In this document: positions 33,564 to 44,858 of the stretch, piece after piece
Numbering within the stretch: position 1 is the stretch's first letter
Layout of the letters: every line of letters starts with the position of its first letter
Origin: Conoideocrella luteorostrata
Taxonomy: Eukaryota; Ascomycota; Sordariomycetes; Hypocreales; Clavicipitaceae
Direction of reading: 5' to 3'
DNA: 64,000 nucleotides
Assembly: GCA_032433595.1 (NCBI GenBank)
Contig: JASWJB010000036.1
Span: 1 to 64,000, forward strand
The notes under the pieces: generated by a model
Database searches by the model: none
What the model saw: the letters and a program-made list of their open reading frames with translations, nothing else
Told to the model about the DNA's origin: nothing
Translations under genes and position numbers: made by a program

Positions 33564-36500
33564 TTAGCTTGTCTGTTTCCAGCTTTGGCTAGCATTCTCA
33601 TTCTTCAAAGCAGTATCTGCGGGTTGCTCCTTTTGATGGTTGACAAGTCTGTACAAATAGCCGCGATTTGCAATTAACTGGTGATATTGCCCTTGTTCAA
33701 CTTTCACACCTCCGACCAAAATCACCACTTCGGCCACCATCTGCATCATTTCCACACTATGAGTTGCAACAATGATCGCTAAGTCGTGGCTTCGTTCGCG
33801 AGACGAACGAATTAATGATCTAATGGCTACACGAACGGCCAAAGCACTATTCGCATCCAGAGCGCTTGTTGGCTCATCAAGAATGAGAAGACGCGGCCTC
33901 CTGGCTAAAGCACGTGCGATATTAATTAGCTGGGCTTGACCTCCAGACAAAACCTGGCCCCCATCTCCAACGAGAGTATTATATCCGTCTGGGAGCGATG
34001 AGATGAAGTGGTGAATCCCTGATGCCTTGGCTGCTCGTACCACAGTGTCTTGTAAGGAGCAGGTGCAGGTTGATGAGATACCGTAGGCTATGTTGTCTAG
34101 GATGGTGGCCGGGAACAAAAACGGCCGTTGAGGAACATAGGCCATCATTGAGCGAAGATGTGTTAAATCCACGGCTGGATATGGCACCCCGGCAAACGTG
34201 AATATGGGTTCAAAATTCCCTTTCTTGCTTTGAGATTGCCTGTCCAACGGACTTAAACCGAGAAGTAGCGATAATAATGTAGATTTACCACTACCAGAAG
34301 GGCCAACAACAGCCAAGCTAGAGCCAGGGATGATATCCAGAGACAGCCGATTCAAAACTTTGGCAGACTGCTGGTCCGGTGCGAAATCAACATTGAAGAG
34401 CCGCATAGGCAAAGGGGATTCTGGCTGGACTGACATATGATCAAAAGTGTTTCCGGCTCGCGGCAAGTTGATGTAAGTCAGAAGCTCAGTTGCAGCGACT
34501 TTGGCCGCGGTAAGCTGTGGGAGACCATCAAGTAAGTCAAACGAAGTTCCTATGCTGAACAATAAGAGATTGATAACTTGCAGGACTTCACTGACGCTTG
34601 TGCCGTTGCCCCGTGACACAAGTGATGTTCCATAGTAGAATACCATGGCAGTAAGGGGCAAAGTGATAGATTGGCAGAGGCCGAATAGAGGGCTTGTATA
34701 GAGGGCTTTCTTGATTCCTGTTCGCAGAGTATGATTTGCTGATGTGCATTGCTTAGTTCCGAAGTGTGTTTCTAGTGCAAAGGAGCGGACGAACTCAAAA
34801 TTAAGCAGGACTTCTTGGAGTACTGCACTTGAGCTTGACGCCGCTTCGTTGCACTTTTTTGCCCACTTGGAATTTACAATGATATACGCTCTGATGACCA
34901 AGACAATGAGCGGTAGTGATGATAATGTGACGAGTGCCAATTTCCAACAAATTGCTAGTGCCCAGATTGTAGATATGGACATGATGGTAGCTACCACTGT
35001 TGAAATTGGCAGAAACTTCCCCACTATGACACGCATCTCTTGAGCGTTTCTGTCGAGCCGTTCGTTGAATTGCCTTGAAGAGTTTCGATGTTTTTGGAAC
35101 CACGACCTCGGCTGCTCCAGAACATTTTTAAAGGCGTCCTGTCTAAGGCGGTCAACCCAACTTTGACTTACTTTGTCAAATAAATAGTGCCCTACGCCAG
35201 TGCAGAGTCCATCCGCCACAGCAATTCCAACCAGGTACAAGGCCCATCTTAGTCCTCGCTCAACCTTGTCCGTCTTAGACCACATTGCGCTTAAAAGCTG
35301 AGCTAGACAGAACGAAAACGCCGGCGTGGCAGTCGCGGAAGCTAGGCAGAGTACGAACGCAATAATCAGAGTAACTTTATCTCGAGATCCAAGCGACGGC
35401 CATACAGTGTGCACTACACGTCGAAAGGAGTCAATTGGCTGCTTTTGTAAATCGTAAAACTCTCCCTGGGATTTTATGGAGGTCTGTATACTAGAAGTTG
35501 GGCTGACTGGGTTGCTGTTGCTTGTGGAATTGGAACCAGAGAAATCTGTGGTGTCTTGTTCTGTCATATCCAGAACCTTAGCAGATGATCGGTGGCTGGT
35601 CGATATAAAGTCCCACTGAGACTTACCAAGAGTATACGTAGGCTCATATATATCGAAATGTTGATCTAGGTAATCTGAGAACTGCTTTTGTTTTCCTTTT
35701 TGATCAGCTGTCAGACGCCAGCCAGCGATCACGCTTTTACGAGCTCGCCGTTTACGAGACTTTGAGATGCTGCCACACCAGCTATTACGTGCCGTGGATG
35801 AAGTCGGCTGTATTATACTCTGCTGATGGTCCGTAGCGCTCCAATGTTCGACCAGTTGAGATGAGCGATCTTTGCGCGAAAAACTCAAGGTTGTGGCTAA
35901 CAGTAGACTAGTTCGACGCGTTTCAGCAGTATCCTCTGGAAATTGGACTGTGGGTGCTAAATTTCTGCGCTCTAGCATATGCTCTTGGAGAATAGGTAAG
36001 CGGTTTCTCATGGTATAAACGAAATCGGTTTCCTGAATGTTGGATGCGTCATGAGTGACGATAATTGTAGTCTTGTCTTTGCGCCACTCTCTGATAGCCT
36101 TCATAACTGTAATTTGGCTGACTGGATCCAACGAACTTGTTGGTTCATCTAGAACTAGTATTGCTGGATCTCGCAACCGAGCTCTTGCTAAGGCAAGTCT
36201 CTGTCTCTGCCCACCACTAAGATGGTGGCTATCTGGTCCAACAATGGTAGCCTGTCCATTATGTAGATTTAATATGGTGGACTCTAATTGCGCAAATGCG
36301 CAAGCTTGTCGAACCTCAGTCGCAGAGACCTCCGCAGGGCGAGAGTGGCCAAGGGCAACATTATTGAAGAATGAGTCGTTCAGAACTGGACTGTTTTGAT
36401 GAAGGACACAGACATGTCTGCGTAGACAGCTGGGATGTATTTGGTGAACAGCATGCCCATCGATGGTCACTTCTCCGGCGACTGGCGTAAGCAAGTTGGC

Positions 36501-37909
36501 AACAAGACTGCATACAGTGCTCTTCCCGCACCCGCTTTCTCCAACTAAAAATGTGAATTGTCCCGCTCGGAAGTGTATGGTCGCCGCTTCTATAACGTTG
36601 ATGGTTGGGTTTGATTCATAGGCAAAGTCGACCTTTGCAGGCTGTTAGTTTAATATAAAAGAGCCAGCTAAGGTAAACAAAATCTACTTGCCTTGTCCAA
36701 CCGAACATCTCCAGCGCATGTTTCAAGCATAATGCTACCCTCATCTTCGCTGGGAGAGTCTGATCCATCATTTGTGTGTGCAATAGTCGATAGAAAAAGA
36801 GCTGCAGACTTTCCCCTAGATAACACAATCCAATGGCCGCCAAAGGCTTCGACGCATTGGAATGCTGTCAGGATTGCATAGAAAGCTGTGACAATGTTTC
36901 CGGGCGGTAAGCCTTGTTCTACAAGCACGAGCCCGTACCAGAAACCGAGAACGAAAATTGATATCGACCAAAAAGCAATATAACCAATTTGCATTGAGTT
37001 GCACCGAGCTTGTACCAAGGAATGACGAGAGGCAAGCTTCAGAGCGGATCCATATCTAGCCTGTTCTTTGTCGAGGCCAGTAAACACTCTAACAATATCA
37101 ATACCTTTGAGAGAGGAAGCGGCGAAGGTGGATGCTTTTTGTAAGAAATACTTCTGGGACCAGACTGCAGCATCTAGATTGCGAGTCACTAGGCCCAGTA
37201 CAACCAAAGATACGGGCAAGGAGGCAAAGAGGACCAATGCCAACTTCCACGAGTAATAGAGAGCGATACCAACGGATGCACACGATGTGATAATATCGCA
37301 AATGACGAAACCTAATATTTGAGATGTTGCCAATTGTAATTCGCGAGTTTGTCTATTCCATCCATCGTATTAGCTGTCAAATACTACTGAGAAGGAACTA
37401 GGAGATCGTTTTCTGTAAAGTTTTAGAACCTACGTGTGAAGTCTGGTCTGCAGACCTTCAATCCCTCCGCTGAGAGACTCAGACCACTCTATGTTCTTTG
37501 AAAGAAGACTCAAATAAATTCTTTTCTGGGCCTCATTTGCTTGGAGCTCACCAAAAACGATCCATGCGACGAGGAACAAAGTATTTGTAAGCCAGGTACC
37601 GATCCCAAGGACAATAAGAGCTAGACACCATAGGGATACATCAGAGAGAGCGCTTTGTTCTGAACGTAACCCTTCACCAAGTCGTGAAACTATATCGAAT
37701 ATGCGTCCTAGGAACACGGCCACCATGGTCTTGAGAGCTGCAACGAAAATGGCCGAAAAAAGAGCGACCACAATAATACGGACATGCTTTTTCTTTGTGA
37801 AGGAAAATAGAAGCCGCCAAGAGCATGCCTTGTGCTCTGCTCTGGACTGGGGGCTGCTTTGGAGAAGATCCAAAGTAAATTTATGGTTATCCACGTTTTT
37901 GATCTCCAT
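33564..37909 (-). CDS. Full-size ABC transporter, ABCB/Ste6 (a-factor exporter) type
   Basis: Three exons (37909-37434, 37352-36692, 36632-33564) encode 1401 aa arranged TMD1-NBD1-TMD2-NBD2. NBD1 has Walker A GESGCGKST (about 410-418), signature LSGGQRQR (517-) and Walker B ILVLDEPTSSLD with VTHD. NBD2 has GPSGSGKST (about 1156), LSGGQAQ (about 1270) and LLILDEPTSALD with ATHS. All catalytic motifs are intact, so both sites could hydrolyse ATP. The linker between NBD1 and TMD2 is long and basic. TMD2 begins with FVLCLASATATPAFSFCLAQLL, which resembles fungal Ste6-type a-pheromone pumps; a general lipid or drug exporter remains possible. The first intron is GT..AG (81 nt). The second (36633-36691, 59 nt) has a GC donor (AAG|GCAAGT), giving RLDK-VDFAYESNP. 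It converges on the Ca2+-ATPase, with 244 bases between them. Confidence 0.88.
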
Positions 37910-38874
37910 TTCTTTGGTTTGCCGGCGAAGTACTGTAATGTCTCAATTGAGGCGGTGGAAACAGCTCCATAAAGTGCCGAGAGGGAATGGTTGACGGGAA
38001 TTAAGACAACAAACAAAAGGATCACTGCAATGTAGCACATCATGATATAGGCATAATATTAGGTGCCCCCTGCATGACGGTGGGAGCATAGCATTGTTCA
38101 GGTGCATGGTGACGCTCGTGCTTCAGGGTGAACTAAATGAGAAAAGGAGTGGCCAGATCTGCATGCAAGCTGAGCATTATACAGTATGCGGTGAAGGCAG
38201 AGACAATGTACTAACAGGCATGACAATACGAGCCCCAGAGTTCGCATCATGTATTTGGATGGTTGGTTGACCATGGTCATGTTATCGGCCGAAGAACGAG
38301 TCGGGCTATTCATTGACCATGCAGCAAAGAGTAGACTAGATTAGACCAGTTTTATCTGGTATACTTCATTTTATTTTGTGTGGAAGGTCAATGCAAAAAT
38401 TCTAGACCCTGCCAGGTGGACAGCCTGTATCTATTTATATTTCGGCTAGCCACGCAATGTTTCCAACACCGACTTGGATTGAGGAGGTAGACAAGAGTTG
38501 AATGCAGAAGGTCAATGCTGGAGTCCATGATTAGACCTGATCACGCTCACTGTGTGCTTGATGTCTATGAGCAGCCGAAATATCGCAGAATGTGTCAAAG
38601 CATCAAACACTAGAATTTCTTCTTCGCATCATGTTTAAGGTACAGATTGGTTACGCGCAATTACTATGTACCAGTATGAATTGGTGGTTGGGGGGGGGGG
38701 GGGTGCTACCCACCCCACCACAATACATGCCCCTCCAACGGGTGGGCAAAAATTCTAATCCTGAAGCTTGACCCCACGTTGACGTGCGACAAGATTTTTG
38801 TCAGCGACAGAAGTAGGTGCAGCAATTTACTACCCTGATACCACCAAACAACACAAGAAAGACGTTCAGCCAAA
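37910..38874. other. Divergent intergenic region with a G14 run
   Basis: This stretch of about 965 bases lies between head-to-head genes (the ABC transporter on minus, the PBDC1 homologue on plus). It includes a 14-base G homopolymer at 38690-38703. The minus frames at 37708-38043 and 38098-38313 are not supported. Confidence 0.45.
38690..38703. repeat. Poly-G run of 14
   Basis: Fourteen consecutive G bases are followed by a C-rich segment (TACCCACCCCACC), about 170 bases before the PBDC1-homologue start. Such runs are prone to length errors in sequencing and replication. Confidence 0.9.
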
Positions 38875-39664
38875 ATGGACCCTATGGAGAGCATGTCTCT
38901 TTCTGGAGGCCGCGTGCCAAAGGACTTCAATGCAGAAGACACTGTAAACATGGAAGATGTGAGTTGTGATTCCAAGCGGTTCACGGATAGCCGTTACTGG
39001 TTACTCGGTAGTTGATTCACTAACGAGAATGCTCTCTCCTACAGATGGAAAAGCAATTCGCTGTCAAAGGTTCGCATGCGATCCAGTATTAAATTAATCT
39101 GCGAGGACCACACAGGCTGATTCTGTCTGCCGCGGTAGTCGTCCAGCACATGCAGACCTATTGGTCCATTCTTGAAAAGGTCAAGGGATCGACTTTGCGA
39201 CTCACTAAGATGGACGACGACATTTATGAGCATCTGAATGAGGCATTTCCCGAATTCAACCCTGCCGCCACCGTTAACGAAGACGAAATGAAGAGCAAAG
39301 ATGGCAAGGAGCGATGGAGAAACTTCATGATGGCTTACGAGAAGAAGGTTGATGATTACAACTTTGGCACAATGGTGCGAAGCAACTCCAAGGCAGAATA
39401 TGAAGAAAGCACAACTATTTTTGGTATGCCCGAGCATACGTATGCTTTGTTTGACTAAATTGTATCTAATTAACTTTGCGTCTTAGTCCCACGCATGCAA
39501 TTCTACGCTATCGAGATCGCGAGGTAAGTATACATCGTACTTCTATTGCGTGCAGTTGATATCTTGAGACACAGAAGCTAAAATACATCCACGGCAGAAA
39601 TAAAAACGGATTGAACGATTGGATATATGAGCAAGCTCAAGCAGAGAAGACCAGGTCGAAGTAG
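38875..39664 (+). CDS. PBDC1 / YPL225W-family protein (eEF1A chaperone family)
   Basis: Five exons (38875-38958, 39045-39069, 39139-39423, 39487-39523, 39598-39664), two of them only 25 and 37 nt long, encode 165 aa. The assembled protein contains MEKQFAVK-VVQHMQTYW, GSTLRLTKMDDDIYEHL, FPEFNP, KERWRNFMMAYEKKVDDYNF, GTMVRSNSKAEY, FVPRMQFYAIEIARNKNGLND and a basic end, KTRSK. This is the complete PBDC1 domain (formerly labelled polysaccharide biosynthesis). The yeast member YPL225W is reported to act co-translationally in folding eEF1A; the old name is misleading. All four introns are GT..AG with agreeing phases (86, 69, 63, 74 nt). The longest unspliced frame (39150-39458) misses both ends. 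Confidence 0.93.
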
Positions 39665-40353
39665 GAATGACATGGCATGCCATTCCATAAGATAACGAAG
39701 AGAGATAAAGAAGTGACTATCAGATCAGATGATGATCCAAACCTCTCAAATTTCGGGAGAAATTTTGCTAGTTGGTCAAATATCTTGCAGATTTCGGGGG
39801 CACGATATTGGCCATGAGCCCCGACCTTGATTACCGCCAGCTTGGGATGGCGGTGGCAGGGTGATGTACGATGGACCTAATATTGGCACAAGATGTGTAT
39901 TTGAGGACACGATAGTTTAGCAATGCATCTCTTAGGGGCCTTCTCCGAGTACAAATAAGATCAAATTTCTAAGCAAGTATAACATTCGGCATTTGTTGTT
40001 CTTCTGCCTGCTCAGGCACGATCCCGCATCACTAGGGAATTGTTGTTGACGATCAGTTTACGATCTACATCACCTTTCGGCTCATCTCTGTAGCCAAAAT
40101 TCCAGCTCTCATATCAATATGTAAAAGGTTCAAAATGGCAATCTATGCTACCTGACTTATTCGGTACTCAAGCAAACGCAGTTCAACGGGCATGCTACTT
40201 TTCTCCTAATAATCGTCCAAGTGACTATGATATTTTTTTACTCTCATATTTCAGAGATATGCAAAGATTATCGTTAGCCAAATTATAATGCTATCACAAA
40301 ATCTCGATATCAAAATAATGTCATGCTGGTTGTCGAAGAGACTGCGAGGGATG
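39665..40353. other. Intergenic between convergent genes
   Basis: This 690-base, A/T-leaning stretch holds the 3' ends of the PBDC1 homologue (+) and the MFS transporter (-). No gene or repeat is supported. Confidence 0.5.
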
Positions 40354-42258
40354 TTAGCAGCCTAAATTCCTCAGACACCAGTTTTTCGGAAAAGTACGCA
40401 CAGTTGCAAGTTTGCTTTTCGATCTGGTTTTTTCTCCGAAAATCATCAAGACCCATGGAATAATGGAAAGAGCCATCGCGATACCACCGAGCATACCTCC
40501 AGCACCCCTGAGCCCCAAATTCTTGAACATAGCGTTTACAATAAGCGGAAAGATGCCACCAAGGACATTGCGACAAAAGTTTTGGGCTGCCAACGCAGAG
40601 GATGCATATATATGGTATGAGTCGGCTAGATAGTTAAATGTAGCGAGGTAGATAGAGTATATACCCCATATAGCAAATCCGAAGCCAACCGCTTCTGCGT
40701 GGCCTCGCATGTAATCCGGGCATAAAAAGCCTCCGAACAAGCCGGCGGGAAGTAGCAAGGCAGTAATGCAAGCGGGGTATAGCCGGGCTTCTGGAGAGTC
40801 AGTGGGGAAGTGCTTTCTCATGAAACCCCAAACTTTTGAATCCGAGTACTTGAAGTAGCTGTCATAAGTACGCCACTGAGGATGACTGAGGAGATGCTGC
40901 TGCAAGATGCTTACCGCTGTGGCGACGACTGCTGCTGCTATAATAGCTCCATATACCCTGCTAGAGAGCTCGAAACTGTTTTGATAAAGGATTGGCACCA
41001 CAGAGAATGACAGGTAGAGGACTGCCCATGAAAAGGCTGCCCACAGAGAGAACCAGAAGACGACGGGTTCAGTAAAAAGCATATGAAAAGGTCGCTGTAT
41101 AGAGGTAGCTATCATCTGGAACACAGGTGGCCGTTGTTCATCCTCTTGAACGATCCACCGAATCCGTAAATGTCTGTTTCGATTCACATGAGGTGTTTCT
41201 GAATCCTCATCCAATTCGATCGCAAGGGGAGATAAGGCACTATGGCTAGGGACTGCTGATTGGGCAACAACAGGGCTTGAAGAGCCTGTCAGGCACATTC
41301 CATAAACCCCCTTTGCCTCCAGCTTCTCATACCATTGGTTCAGTTTCTTAGCTTTCCTAGTCAATAATACTGAGGCTCGACTTTCCTTGAACAGAAAGAT
41401 TAGGGCAACGAGAAGGACTGCATCCATAATGACTTGGTGCCAAAAAGTCCACTTCCAAGCTATGGTTGTTTGCCCAAGCGTTTTCATGATGGCAGAAGCC
41501 ACCAACGGGCCTGCTCCAGTTCCGGCCAGAACAAAACCACTGAACAAAGCCATGGGTGTGTTTCGTTCCCTTTCATCCCATAAGTCTGCAATGACGCCGC
41601 CGACAACGGAGCTAAACACGGATGCACCTGCCCCAACGAAGAAACGAGCAACAAGCAGCCCAGCAATGTGAGACATGACAGAGCAAACCGCTTGAAAAAC
41701 AACAAAAATGACGCCTGCTGCAATGAACACTGGAAAACGGCCCCATATCTCTGATATAGGAGCCAACGCCATTGGGGTAAGTGCGAACCCCATGCAAAAT
41801 GTGGTGATGCCGACTAATGTAACAAGACGAGTTGTGTCAAGATCATGTGCTATAGCACTCGCAGGTGGAGAGTAACAACCCGCTGTGTACGCCGTAAAAA
41901 AAGTGGCTATACAGGAAAGAATCAAGGACATATTTTTCCGAGCTGGACTCCATTTAAGAGGAGACGTATATGGCTTTAGGTCGGGGCATGATGGCAGTTT
42001 AATCTGAACACTGTACTCTGCTTGTTTTGGGCTTGGCAAAATAGGCAACGCCGTATCAAATGACAGATAGAAATAAGTTATTGGGCTGCTTCCGTCGAGG
42101 CGAGCCACCGAGGCCGCGGTGCTATGCTGCTCTCTTTCGGTAAAAGATGTTGAATTCCTTTGGGTGTTGTTTGAACCGGATGGTCTTTGTGCGTCTTTCT
42201 CTGAAGTAAAGCATCGTCCTTCTTGGGCTACATTGCTTAATCCGATAGCCGCACTCAT
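40354..42258 (-). CDS. MFS transporter, DHA1 (polyamine/drug:H+ antiporter) type
   Basis: This intact single-exon gene encodes 634 aa with a long hydrophilic N-terminus (about 105 residues) before the first membrane segment (MSLILSCIATFFTAYTAGCY). Landmarks of the family are GFALTPMALAPISEIWGRFPVF (motif A region), LLVARFFVGAGASVFSSVVGG, GVIADLWDERERNTPMALFSG, GPLVASAIM (motif C) and WKWTFWHQVIMDAVLL. A central cytoplasmic loop of roughly 100 residues follows, then QRPFHMLFTEPVVFWFSLW and YLADSYHIYASSALAAQNFCRN near the end. Twelve membrane segments are expected. Substrates are likely polyamines, drugs or other small organic compounds; the exact one cannot be read. It belongs to the same broad family as the dead gene at 19.6-21.1 kb. 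Confidence 0.9.
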   Translation of the reverse strand: MSAAIGLSNVAQEGRCFTSEKDAQRPSGSNNTQRNSTSFTEREQHSTAASVARLDGSSPITYFYLSFDTALPILPSPKQAEYSVQIKLPSCPDLKPYTSPLKWSPARKNMSLILSCIATFFTAYTAGCYSPPASAIAHDLDTTRLVTLVGITTFCMGFALTPMALAPISEIWGRFPVFIAAGVIFVVFQAVCSVMSHIAGLLVARFFVGAGASVFSSVVGGVIADLWDERERNTPMALFSGFVLAGTGAGPLVASAIMKTLGQTTIAWKWTFWHQVIMDAVLLVALIFLFKESRASVLLTRKAKKLNQWYEKLEAKGVYGMCLTGSSSPVVAQSAVPSHSALSPLAIELDEDSETPHVNRNRHLRIRWIVQEDEQRPPVFQMIATSIQRPFHMLFTEPVVFWFSLWAAFSWAVLYLSFSVVPILYQNSFELSSRVYGAIIAAAVVATAVSILQQHLLSHPQWRTYDSYFKYSDSKVWGFMRKHFPTDSPEARLYPACITALLLPAGLFGGFLCPDYMRGHAEAVGFGFAIWGIYSIYLATFNYLADSYHIYASSALAAQNFCRNVLGGIFPLIVNAMFKNLGLRGAGGMLGGIAMALSIIPWVLMIFGEKTRSKSKLATVRTFPKNWCLRNLGC

Positions 42259-43399
42259 AGTGAATTGGGTTTGGGCCAGTCTCTTGCCACAACAAATCTT
42301 TAGTTGGAAGATTGCCTATGAACGTGAGCTGGAGGAGAAATAGACTATTCCGCCAAGACGCAAGCCGAGAATTGGTTTCAATGTCACGGTCCACATATGA
42401 TGAAGATGTTGATCGATCGACAAGAAGAAGAATGACGGGGCGGAGGGGGCATTTTGTATCTCAAGCAGGGACACTCCGTATAACGGCCGGGTTTGGACGG
42501 GAATAAGAGCATGCTCGTGAAGAATTGCCGTTGCTCCGCCGAAGACCCACGCCAATGGCGCTATTGTGTTGTGACGTTGGAGCGTGGGTGGTGGCGGAAG
42601 CTTAGCACCAGCACGTTGCAGTTTGCCCCCAAGAGCTTTTGAATCTAAAAGGAACATCAGCAATAACCCGAATAGCCAATACGAAGGATTGGCCACAAGA
42701 GTTTATTGCGAAGTAGCTTATTGAAATGCCGTGAATACGATGACGCATGGTGAACACTAGCATGAAATTTTGTACAGAGCTGATGGCGGAGTACTCCGGT
42801 AATAAGCACATGCGCCTCTTTGTATCCGCAAGGGAGGTTACCTGGCAGTGGAATGGCTGAGACTGCAACAACGACCACCTTCGCCTGACCCGTTTCTAAA
42901 TTCCTCGCTGACTTGTCAGCCTGTGTGAAAATGCCCCAGCGCCACCAGATCGTTAGATCCTCAGCATCACAAGGTACCGTGAAATATCTCTCTGGTCGTC
43001 GGGGAAATTGCGGAGGAACGACTACGGAACAAGGGCGAGTGGCATGCCCTTTTATGAACCACTGCGAACATTAAAAATCTCAAATTTTAGCTTCCTATGG
43101 CTGGATATATAGTCTGGGTAGTTGGTCTGAGCCGCCGACGACGTATCAAGGTTCGCCCCCTCCCCCCAATGCAACCTCTTATTACCGGCCATGACCGGTC
43201 AACGCTAAGCTTCCAACTTAACTACGGAGTACTCCGTATTGTATTACCAATCGAGGGTCAAAATTTCAGGGATGGTACCAGGACTAACGCAAGCCTAATC
43301 ACCAGCCATAAGCAAAGGTATGAGAAGATTTGTTATTGACCTTAGATAGCCCAGCAAATCTTGACTCCACCGGAAGTTTAAACATCCTCTACACATTTG
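42259..43399. other. Intergenic between two minus-strand genes
   Basis: This stretch of about 1.1 kb includes two copies of the dispersed palindrome (42785-42800, and a perfect one at 43223-43238). It should contain the promoter of the MFS gene. The minus frames at 42316-42878 (90-126 codons) have no domain and are probably chance. Confidence 0.45.
43223..43238. repeat. Perfect palindrome TACGGAGTACTCCGTA
   Basis: This is the second exact copy of the 16-bp palindrome seen at 16290-16305, again in non-coding DNA. Confidence 0.85.
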
Positions 43400-44377
43400 T
43401 CATAGCAATTGAGTGTCGTGTGGCCTCAGGCTCTTCTGTGTGGTGTTGAGTGGTGTTGGCGATGTGTCACCTGCTGCCATATCGACTCCTGTTTCGACTT
43501 GCAGCCTCGTTTCCCCAGGCAATATTGCTGGTGCTGAGTGAGTATATGTTGAGAGCACATCGTAACTCAGCTGTGACGGTGTATCTGCTCCACTTTCAAT
43601 TTCGGTTGGCTGGCTGCTTCGTTTTTTAATTGTTAATACGTAGATCAAGATTATTAGTAAACAGGCGAAAACAATCCCGCTGATTATGCCAAATACTGTT
43701 GCTTCGCTTAAAGCACCATGCTTTGTATCATGATCTTCCGTCGTCGTAGTTGTTGGCGTTGGCGGAGCTCTGTGTTCGGTGATGCTGCCCCATGCTGCTG
43801 AGACTCCCGATGTACTTGTCTCAAAACCACTCCTGCTTGTCATTGTACCTGGGAGCAGGTATTCATTGGAACATTTATGGTCTTTACTTAGGTTCCTTTT
43901 GTGCCTTCGAATCTCAAATGCAGGAGCTGAGACGACGCCGTCGCCCAAGCCTGATATTGCACACCGTTGATCTTTCCGTAATCCAATACATTCGTAGTCA
44001 CTACGTAACAATGATATAGTTAGTCCTGCACGAGCATTCTGCGTCGTTTTGATGGATACTAAAACTGTGTAATTGTGGTTGCTCTTACAATGCTTTGCTT
44101 CTGGCGTCTGATTCCTCCTTTCGTTTAGACAACGAACCTCCGGATCCGACTGCCTGCGTACACTGTGGCTGTATACTCCAAAACATTGGCCGGGAGAGTA
44201 AAGACTACCTTTTCCCTAAAATTTCAAAGCTTTAGAAACTCGGCAATGGGCAAGATCGGATAATATTGGTGCTGTGCAAAGGACCTTTGGGATCGTTGTC
44301 ATATATCCGGAGGCGCTGTTCCCATTCGAGAAGATATTGACGCTCATGTTGAGAAATTGACTGATCTTTCCGGGCAT
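43400..44377 (-). pseudogene. Single-pass membrane sensor-like protein, integrity uncertain
   Basis: One minus frame can be read from an ATG at 44377 to a stop at 43400. A TAG at 44216-44218 interrupts it, so either an intron removes the TAG (an acceptor TTTTAG lies exactly there) or the gene is broken. The parts resemble fungal surface proteins with a short Cys-containing ectodomain: MTTIPKVLCTAP, then YSPGQCFGVYS, then YECIGLRKDQRC. A Thr/Pro-rich stem follows (APPTPTTTTTEDH), then one membrane helix (TVFGIISGIVFACLLIILIYVLTI) and a Ser/Thr-rich cytoplasmic tail. I do not recognise a named member. The topology (outside stem, helix, then KKRSS) is clear; the 5' part is not. Confidence 0.45.
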
Positions 44378-44858
44378 CTCAATCACAACAATTCACCAAA
44401 ACTGATCGTTGAATGTGAGGAGAACGCTTTATATGAGGTCAGGCCCCTGCTAGAGCCAAGAACGGATTGCGTCACATTTCGCGTATCAGTGCGAGGATTC
44501 CTTGCGTAACGACAGCTAGGTGGCCTTGCTGTCGTCGAGTCACCCGAGTTAGTCACGTCTTCTATGGTTTGCCAGATGCTGTAGTCTTTGATAGCACGGT
44601 ATATGAGTGCTAGGGCATCAATATCTTTTCTTTCGTTGTTCTTTGTAGTAATTTCTATTCCCTTCGTGTCGATGTAGGATCGATCGCGAGCTGTAACCTA
44701 TAATTTGTCAATGAGAGACGCTTTCGAAAATGGAGCAGCTTGACTTGAGCATAAGTGTATGCATGGTATGTCCGCATTATAAGCCCAAAGACAAAGGAAA
44801 CGCCCTCTTTCTACATGAACCTTGTATTCATAGGTCGTGCGCTCCAGCGCCTCAGCAT
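44378..44858. other. Intergenic spacer
   Basis: This stretch of about 480 bases lies between two minus-strand genes. The plus frame at 44730-45017 is a shadow of the DUF1769 gene's last exon. Nothing else was seen. Confidence 0.45.
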
